From NCBI RefSeq assembly GCF_033958435.1, contig NC_134142.1:101379001-101443000 (forward strand): DNA of 64,000 nucleotides. Direction: 5' to 3'. This document shows, piece after piece, positions 56,786 through 64,000 of this stretch. The notes beneath the pieces were generated by a model. It saw only the letters and a program-made list of their open reading frames with translations. It made no database searches and was not told where the DNA came from. This DNA is from Carettochelys insculpta (Eukaryota; Chordata; Testudines; Carettochelyidae). How positions within the stretch are numbered: the first letter of the stretch is position 1; each line of letters opens with the position of its first letter. A program made the translations under genes and the position numbers.

Positions 56786-57202
56786 GGCACTGGTTGGGAT
56801 GTTCAGGGCCTCTGGAGGGCGTGCAGGGCTAGCACATGCGTGTGCCACTGCCTGCACGCTCTCAGCTTCCTGCCACAGGAAATCCGGGTCTGTGGTGCTT
56901 TAAGGGCTGCTGCATGCGGGGACCATAGAGCCATGCAGGGGCTGGACAGAGTGTCTCAACCCCTCAGCTGATTGCCGCCATGGAGGACCCCGCTATTTCA
57001 AAGTAGCAGGACGTGGATTGTCTACACACACCCTACTTCAACATTCAACGTTGAAGTAGGGTGCTATTCCCATCTTCAGATAGGAATAGCAATTTTAATG
57101 TCTCGCCGCCTAACGTCGATTTCAACATGTAGACGCGACACGTGCTATTTCGACGTTGTGCCGGATACTTCGAAGTAGCCAGCTAGTGTAGACACACCCC
57201 CA

Positions 57203-57439
57203 GAGTTCATAACCAATCCTCAAGAAACTGTCCCAGCTCGAATGTCTCAGGCTCATCAGTCCAATACCATAAACAGACAATCCACATACCCAACTTTCTC
57301 TGTACCTGCACTTAAAATGCCCCACTTACAACTCGGTTCAGTCCGTGCAGGCCCTGACATCTCATGCTGATGCATTCCCTCATTAAACCTGAAGCAATAC
57401 CACCTTTGTGCTAGTCCAGCATTCTGCCTGCTCCCTGCC
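57203..57439. other. Short spacer
   Basis: Nothing recognised. Confidence 0.35.
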
Positions 57440-57715
57440 AGCTGTCCTACCAGCCGGCCGCTGGTCGCACCATCCATCTCTCACTCCTCCTGCGTTCATC
57501 GCTCCTCCTATCAGCTGGCCGCCAGCTGCACCATCCATCCACCACTCCTCCTACCAGCCGGCCACTGGTCGTGCTGTGTGTCTGTCCACTGCTGCTCCTA
57601 CTGGCCAGCTGCTGGTCACTCCTTCTACCCACTGCTCCTCCTACCAGTCATCCACCAGTCATGCTGTCTGTCCATCCACCGCTTTTCCTACCGGCCGGCT
57701 GCCAGTCACACTGTC
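57440..57715. repeat. Degenerate minisatellite, units of about 43-61 bp
   Basis: The blocks CTCCTACCAGCCGGCC and CACCATCCATC or CTGTCCATCCACC recur about five times (CAGCCGGCC-type starts at 57451, 57512 and 57555, then more variable). The open frame across it results from the array. Confidence 0.75.
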
Positions 57716-58099
57716 TGCTGGGGGTTTGGCCTGAGGCAAAACCTAGGATTTCAGCTCTTAGGGGCCTTAGCCACCCCCCTGTGACTTCAGCTCTCAGCAT
57801 CTACCAAAGTAGAGTCTCATAAAAGATACAAACACTACCATCCAGCTCTATCTTTTAACAGGTGGGGAGGACTAGTCAAAGCAGGCTTTTAGCTCTATGA
57901 CCAAGGAACTCAACTAGCCAGTTCAACCCATACATCTCCCCTTCTGCCTTACAATGCTTTAAACCAGAGAAGCCCTGTGTAATCCATGTCTCACGCAGTT
58001 ATGATGACTGCCCTCTCCCCCACAACGACTTTGGAGCATTGGTGAGATTTCACAATTCTCATACTGAGCATCAGCATAAATTGTGATTTTTACAACCAC
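57716..58099. other. Unannotated spacer
   Basis: Nothing recognised. Confidence 0.35.
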
Positions 58100-59660
58100 G
58101 TGTTTACAATAGACAAAACCTCATTGCTTCCTCGCTACCCATCAAGCTTTGTTTGCAAGGTATCGCATATGCTCACCTTCGCATTCTCATGCAAATTATC
58201 TCTGGGAGACACATTCCTCCTAGCCTTCAGCAGCATTGACTTCCTGCTGGCACATTCCCTACACCTCTGTAACTCTTCACAGTCTGCTTTGGATTTAACT
58301 GGAATAATTTTGTAGTGTTGGCAAAATTTGCCACCTCACGATTGACTCCTTTTCCACATCACCTGCTAAATAACACTGGCCCCAGTACTGATACCTAAGC
58401 AGAGTGGATAAAAATCTATTAAAAAAATTAAAAATTGGAGTTTTATTTTTTTTAAAAAAAGAAAATCAATAATACTAAATTTATCACTTAAAGTTATAAT
58501 TACATCTTATCATAAACATGCTACACCTAAATTTACAGTCTCATAAAAATGAGTAAATGGCTCTAGTCTGTCCAGCCTAACTACTAGCTCATGCTTCATC
58601 TACATTCTGGACTTTCATTTTTTGTTTCTCAGCAGACTGAAAATGAGCCTGTGCAAAGATAGAAACAAGCTGTTCTGTGGTGGTGGACCTTGGCCCAGCG
58701 CAGCAGAGGAGTCAGTTAAAACACTTCTTAAAGACAGGGGAACAATACATAGGAAAGAACAGAGGCAGCATAGAGAGGAAGATTGAAGTGGGCTGGAAAG
58801 AAAAAGAGAAGACATCATTCCGCACACACGCTTTCTCTATTTCCCCATACTTTTGCCACAGAACAAAAATAATGTGGCTTCTGGGCATAAGAGAGACCCT
58901 ACCTGGGAATATTGTAAAAAATTATACTTCCTAGGTAAAAAAGTAAAGTGTGTCAAGTGCAAGCAGTGCAAGATGATGATGCAGGGCCCAGCTGCAAGGA
59001 TGTTGCTAGAAAAAGAGGTTTAGCTTAGCTAACCCTTATGACCTGTTGAATTAGTTAATTAGATTTAGAACTTACCATCTAAGTATAGAAAGCTGCACAA
59101 AGAGAAATCTAGAGTTACCCCTATCATTTTCTTATCTTCTATTACATAATACATGCCCCTTATTATGGAACATCATGGTCACATCACAGTCAAGCTTTGC
59201 TTTTTTGGTAACTTGATTTAAATCAATTATTTCAATTGCTTTCATTTAAAATCAATCAATCAATCCACCTTGTGCATAGGGGAACACCACTAGTTACCTC
59301 TGTTTTGAGAGCTGACCATTTCTTCTTATCCTTTGCCTTTTTGAAAAGTTACTGATCCAGGAGAGGATCTTCCCTCTTATTCCATCACTGCTTACTTTGC
59401 TTAAGAGCCTTCAGTGAGGGACCTTGACATAGGCTTTTTATAAACTCAAGTGCATTATAGCCACTGGATCACCCTTATCCAAGTGCTTGTTAACACTCTT
59501 GAAAAATTCTATATTAGACTGGTAAGGCATGCTCTGAGTGTCTGATAAGTCTGATCTTCACTATAGTTTCAGGCAAATTTGCCTGGTCCCAGAACATGGC
59601 TGACAGGCTCATAACTACCAAGGTTGCCGCTAGATCCTTCAAAAAAAAAAAGTCACTTTA
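58100..59660 (-). mobile_element. CR1 LINE ORF2 fragment, interrupted
   Basis: Two colinear pieces on the minus strand match the CR1 reverse-transcriptase region as I remember it. The left piece (about 58100-58400) includes TTGCCACCTCACGATTGACT and ends at CCCAGTACTGA. The right piece (about 59277-59660) includes GGGGAACACCACTAGTTACC, TCCAGGAGAGGATCTTCCCT and GAGGGACCTTGACATAGGCT. Translated on the minus strand, this last part corresponds to the DFQKAFDKV-type palm block. About 870 bp of other sequence lies between. Confidence 0.7.
58400..59277. mobile_element. Insertion between two CR1 pieces, MITE-like
   Basis: The right part contains AACTTGATTTAAATCAATTA and ATCAATCAATCAATCCACC, and the left part AGTGGATAAAAATCTATTA. 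A GATTTAAATCAA-rich MITE of reptiles has such ends. The short frame at 58677-58934 has no domain I know. The exact edges and target duplication are not clear. Confidence 0.45.
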
Positions 59661-59734
59661 GGTATCTTCCAATCATCTAAATTTAAATAATGGTTACATA
59701 CCTCACTTAGTAGTTGCACAGTTTCTAATCAGTG
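59661..59734. other. Short spacer
   Basis: Short stretch between the CR1 and Penelope fragments. An A run lies at its left edge (59641-59651). Confidence 0.3.
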
Positions 59735-59815
59735 GGTCTGTCCCACAAAAGCTCACCTAATAAATTATTTTGTTAGTCTTTATAGTGCTACTTGACTGCT
59801 TTTTGTTTTGATAGT
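59735..59815 (+). mobile_element. Penelope-like 3' tail
   Basis: GTGGGTCTGTCCCACAAAAG through TTTTGTTAGTC and TGACTGCTTTTTGTTTTGATAG. It is the same tail as at 35780-35870 (minus) and as each arm of the palindrome at 38843-38941. Only about 80 bp are present. Confidence 0.75.
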
Positions 59816-60659
59816 TTCTAATCAGAATTCCTTCAGTATGTTTCAAAACTGCCTTTTTTTAATACCTCAATCTAGGAGAGTTCCTCAGATTTATCACCTA
59901 AAGAAAACGGTACAGATATGGGAATCAACTGGGCATTCTCTACACTCAAGGATGACACAAAAAGCTCATTTTTACTTTTTCTGCAACAGCCTTGCCTTCC
60001 CTGAATGCTCCTTTAGCATCTACACAGTCCATGGACATTACTGTTTCTTTGGCAGGCTTCCTGTTTCTGACATATTTCCTGTTTCTGTTGGAAGTCTGAG
60101 TCTTTAGTTACTCTTCACATTGTCTTGGCTTGTTCAATATACATTTACACTTCTCTTGCCAGAGTTTATGGTCTTACCTATTTCCCCACCTATGATTTAA
60201 ATTTCTATTTATAACTGTTGCCTTTTGGGCCTCTAACAACTTTTTAGTTTAGCCATGGAGGTATTTTTTGATCTTCTACTTTTTAAAAAAATAAATGGGC
60301 TATATATTTAATTTGAGCCTCTTATGTTGCTTTTCAAAAGTTTTCAAAAAATTTTGGACAAAGAAAACAGTATCTGTTAAACATGTTTTTCAGGAGTACC
60401 TCATCCATAACAAAGTCACTGGCAGCAACCCAGTGTAAAATGGATTGATTGTTGGTAGAGCAGGAGGAGAGATTATTAATCAACAATGCAAAAATAGTGT
60501 AACCGATCTTCAGCTAGCCTAAGTCAGTATAACTTCACTGACTTCAGTAGACTAAAGCACTTTATATAAGATATTACTTACATATAACTATCTTAAACAA
60601 GCAACTGGGTAAACCAACACAATATTAAACACAATTGCCATGAAGGACATCCCAAACTG
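59816..60659. other. Unannotated spacer
   Basis: The 99-codon frame at 59808-60107 starts inside the Penelope tail and has no known domain. Nothing else is recognised. Confidence 0.4.
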
Positions 60660-60870
60660 GAACAGATGCTATTTTAATAAATGTGTAGGAGGACCAGAAA
60701 TTAATTGTGATAATAATGTGAAAAGAATTCCTAGACTGCTAATCTTAATTGTCGACAAAGGGTTTCATTAAATTGCACTGTAGGAATTGATTTGCAATGG
60801 GTAGTTTTAATGTACGCTAATCTTACAGAAGAAAATTAGTCAGTCTAGACTCCCAAAAGAATATAGAAAT
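60660..60870. promoter_or_regulatory. Candidate conserved non-coding element
   Basis: Repeat-free text with clustered homeodomain-like cores: ATTAATTGTGATAATAATG, TTAATTGTCGACAAAGGG, CATTAAATTGCAC and AATTGATTTGCAATGG. Judged by appearance only. Confidence 0.22.
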
Positions 60871-63164
60871 GACATCCGGGCATATGTTAAATTTGCTAAA
60901 TACCACATGCAAGCTCTTTTAAAGAAACGTAATTATATCCTGTTGTAACCTCCAAGGACCACATTAACTGCCTTTGTATTACCCCTTTTACCTAGCCATA
61001 TCCATGCTGGCTGAATCCAGCAGTGGCTGTACATTCGGATGTACTTCTTCTAGGATGGGGTTGTCCTTTGGAGATACACAACGAGCTACAAAAAGGATAA
61101 CAAGTGATTTCCCTGACTTAGACAGTTTGTCTCTGTGGAGAAGAATGGTCATTTTCTTTGCACTTCATCTCAGAAAACTGTTGACTCTCAGGTCACATTT
61201 CCCAGGTTTCCACAGGTGTACAGTGACCTGATTAAATGATTATAGCAGGCTTTCATCACTTACCCCCAGAGGTAAATGAAGGCAGGTTAACACTATTATT
61301 ATATTTCATGATATTTGCAAGGTTTTGAGACAAAGGTTATATCTATTTTTAACCTGCCTGACAGCTTAGAATGCCTCCACCCTGCCACCTAAACTGGGTC
61401 AGCTATAACATTATAAATACAGAGGCAAATTCTTTAATTTCTTAACTATCTGAAATGAATCTTCAATAAATGACCTTTTCCTCAAAATGTTTCAATCCTA
61501 TTCCTACTGAACTCTATGGCAGGACTGCCACTGAATTCCACAGAATGGACTGTAATCGAAGTATCCAAAGTATCCAGAAATTGTTTCAAACCATTAAGAA
61601 AGTGTTAAGATTTCCACTGTACATCACTCTCCATACACAAGAAAGGGGGCTTAAGCAAGATAGCCCATGCTGTTGCCCTTCCATCCCCTCAGAACTGGGA
61701 AAAAAGTGGTGTAAAATTAGAGCAATCCTCAAGCCCTCTGAACTTACACCGAAGGACTGGCCCTCCCCACAACAAGTCTACTACACCCCTGGAGTGCAAA
61801 GTGAATACCCCTCTACTTCTGCACACACTCTAGACTTGTGCTGTGCTGTCTCTTAACTTTTCACATTCAATATACTTAACACTCAATTTTTGGAACCAGA
61901 CTTCAAAATATTTGCCAGAAAGAAACTTGAACAAAAGATGTAGCTACAAGTTCTGAGCATCCAATGTACTCGTTCCCAGTGATGTATTAACTGAGCCAAA
62001 ATTCTGAATCCTTTTTGTACCCTTGGTTATTTTTTTGGTTTGTTCTGGTTTGGTTAGTTCTAGTTTGTTCTAATACATTTCAAAGGCACCTAGAGTAACC
62101 ATCCACTTCCCTGCTGTTGGCATTGTGAAAGCAAGATCTCTGAAATGGTGCAGGAGTACTGTCATGATAAATGGTTTACTGACTAGCCTACAAGAATTGT
62201 GCTAAAAGCATTGTGATCCACCATGCTCCACCTGCAACAGCTGTGCACCACCCACGCATCTTAAACAGGGGAAGGAGCACAGAAAACATTTTCAAGTATT
62301 TGTTACCATATCTGTAATTTTGTAAAGCTCCTCCGGTTCAGCGAAGCTGAATGTGCTGCAGTAGTAGAGGGGAAGAAAAGCGGGAGAGAAGAGAAGGGAG
62401 GAAAATTGCTTAGTCACCTTTGTATTCACTGTGATTCCAGCCCCTCTGCCTTGTTTTATATTGTCACCTTAGCAGCCAGGCACAAGCAACTTTGCCAGTG
62501 ACCTGGGTACACTGGCTTCAAGTCACTCAGGAGTCCCCCATACAAGAAAAATTCCAAAGTGGTTTAAGCTGCCTTTTGTGACAATGAAATAACCCAGACA
62601 GGCTGTAGTGGGGATGAAGTTATGCCCCAGTACTGTGTAGACCTGGCACCTTAAAGAGTGTGTTGAGGGAGGTTGTTTTCACATTTCAGCCCAGCTCGGA
62701 AGTTCCCATTTATTTCCAGAAGAGGTACGTCAGGTCAGTTGGCAGTAACAGAGAGACCCATTTTAGAAACTCAGCTCTACAACGACATAAGGAGGGAAGT
62801 TGTGATTGGTTTGGGTTTTTTTAAAGTGTCTGCAGCTTACATAGCAATTGAGCTCTGGAACAGTATGTACAGTAGTTCATTTTATTATTTCTGGTCACTG
62901 ATATCTAATATTGGCAATGTTAATGAAACATTTTCATATGGATAGAAAGCCTGATAGCTATACCACAGTACACTGTGAATTTATTCTAGCAGTCATAAGC
63001 TATCCACAATCATGTGAATCCAAAACTTGGACTACCAACTGGGTACTGCAAGAACCAACATTCTGTCCTGATGTTACGACCTGGTGAGGCTTTAGAAGGC
63101 TCTGTATTGCCACAGGTGTCATCTTTGGCTAACACATAAATCAGAGGCACTGACCATTATGCTA
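60871..63164. other. Unannotated spacer
   Basis: No gene recognised. The frames at 61470-61856 (128 codons) and 62673-62945 (90 codons) lack family resemblance, splice context or codon bias that I can see. Confidence 0.4.
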
Positions 63165-63372
63165 AGAATAATACCTTGTTCTTACATAACACTTTCTCAT
63201 CAGCTGATCTCATATTGCCTTACAAAGAGGGTCATAATTATTCCCCCCTTGTACAGATTGTGAAACTGATGCACACAGAGAGGTGAGATGACTTGTCCTA
63301 TGTCACCCGCAGACTGGAAACAGAGTTAGCAATAAAGCCCAGGCCTTATATCCCATCCTAGTGCTTTATTTA
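63165..63372 (+). mobile_element. MIR-type SINE
   Basis: Blocks in MIR order: AACACTTTCTCATCAGCTGA, then TTGCCTTACAAAGAGGGTCA, TTATTCCCCCCTTGTACAGA, GAAACTGATGCACACAGAGAG, GTGAGATGACTTGTCC and CCATCCTAGTGCTTTATTTA. The central core is well kept. Confidence 0.7.
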
Positions 63373-64000
63373 CTGGGAATCCATTACCTATAGTATTTAT
63401 GTATACCTATAGTATAAGATACTGTACTGTGTTGAAAGTTCACCTCATCTGACATTGAAAAGTGGGAAAACACATTGGGATTTAGTTTAGTAGGCAATCT
63501 TCTACGAGCTAATACATTTATTAAGTATGAGTTTAAACAAGAAGTCATTTGCATGCTCAGTTTTTCCAATTCATAAATATTTATGAAGAGGGTTTATCCC
63601 AATACCAATGCATATACAGTACAGCTAATCTTCCTTTTATTTACTCAGGCATCCATAAAAATATTTTTGAAAACAGAATACTGCTGCTACCGAGTTTCAG
63701 CTGTAGAAGTCAGCACAGGCTTTGAAAATGAGGCTCATCAGGTTTTGGAAGGATCAGAATCAAACTCCTTCAAATATGAGTTTTAATCCAACAAACCAGA
63801 AGCCATAGGATTGAAAATGCCTAAGCCATAGAGTAGAGAAGTCTACATGCAAGATACAGCAGTACACTATAAATGATAATAATGCAAATGCAACAATAAG
63901 GCAACTCACTACAGTGAACATCCAGAATCTGGAAAATGTAGGGTTTTTATTGAACATCAGTAGAGGTACTGATACGTTTCATATTTACTGGCATATAAGC
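63373..64000. other. Unannotated spacer
   Basis: AT-rich, no gene recognised. The frames at 63583-63786 and 63760-63957 are not assignable. Confidence 0.4.

Larger units (their letters stand above)
53157..57199. mobile_element. PIF/Harbinger transposon, second full-length copy, opposite orientation
   Basis: The left end GGCTACGGCTACACTAGCAC pairs imperfectly with the reverse complement of the right end GGGTGTGTCTACACTAGCTG. CCA flanks both sides (53154-53156 and 57200-57202). The transposase is on the plus strand and ORF1 on the minus strand, convergent, so the gene topology equals that of 26652-31299 read backwards. Protein similarity to that copy is clear but moderate, so it is a sister subfamily. 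Several stops and two active-site changes kill the transposase. Confidence 0.88.

Noticed and set aside
55340..56857. Single 505-codon minus-strand open frame
   Set aside because: It reads through a GT-AG intron. The spliced form (56785-56152 joined to 55807-55518) matches the ORF1 of the other copy in both exons and in splice phase, and the first 24 codons lack a matching ATG.
61470..61856. 128-codon plus-strand frame as a host exon
   Set aside because: It has no recognisable domain, no convincing splice sites at useful positions, and a composition like the surrounding spacer.
1..64000. CRISPR arrays, bacterial operons, tRNA or rRNA genes
   Set aside because: None seen. The tandem repeats here lack unique spacers of regular length, no cloverleaf-forming stretch was noticed, and the repeat content is vertebrate.

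Overview
The window looks like vertebrate nuclear DNA, most likely from a reptile and probably a turtle. It holds no host exon, tRNA or rRNA that I can support. The organism call rests on the repeat mix. There are several CR1 LINE tails, two MIR-type SINEs, a DIRS-type tyrosine-recombinase retrotransposon, a Penelope-like fragment with a GIY-YIG remnant, a Gmr1-like Ty3/gypsy LTR element, several PIF/Harbinger transposons with their MITEs, and pogo/mariner-like and hAT-like MITEs, all set in AT-rich spacer DNA. It reads as an intergenic region or a very large intron.

Layout. 1-7.6 kb: decayed MITEs, an hAT-like element, a minisatellite-bearing dispersed repeat and an interrupted CR1 tail. 7.9-13.9 kb: a nearly full-length but mutated DIRS element on the minus strand, with inverted terminal repeats and an internal complementary region. 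13.9-24.2 kb: MITEs, a CR1 tail and a long repeat-poor stretch (about 15.7-16.6 kb) that is the best candidate for a conserved non-coding element. 24.2-31.3 kb: a truncated Harbinger copy, then a 4.65-kb Harbinger element with both terminal inverted repeats, a 3-bp target duplication, a Myb/SANT-like ORF1 and a convergent DDE transposase with an N-terminal polyglutamine tract. A solo LTR sits in its ORF1 intron. 32.4-38.0 kb: MITEs, a second copy of the minisatellite-bearing repeat, a Penelope-like fragment, and a 0.7-kb deletion derivative of the Harbinger element nested in a pogo-like MITE.

38.9-43.0 kb: an LTR retrotransposon with near-identical LTRs, ATAGG target duplications, a tRNA-Leu-type primer site, a SCAN-like gag remnant and an RNase H tail directly before the 3' LTR. 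44.8-52.9 kb: a MIR, a foldback MITE, a pogo-like MITE, and a CR1 fragment split by an insertion. 53.2-57.2 kb: a third Harbinger copy in the opposite orientation, with both catalytic aspartates changed to asparagine. 57.2-64 kb: a minisatellite, another interrupted CR1, a Penelope tail, a possible conserved element and a MIR.

The coding sequences present belong to mobile elements and all appear inactivated. The informative content is the nesting order and the structural signatures of transposition: target duplications, an occupied site with a related empty site, a solo LTR, the DIRS circle-junction signature, and a shared 3'-UTR motif between the convergent Harbinger genes.
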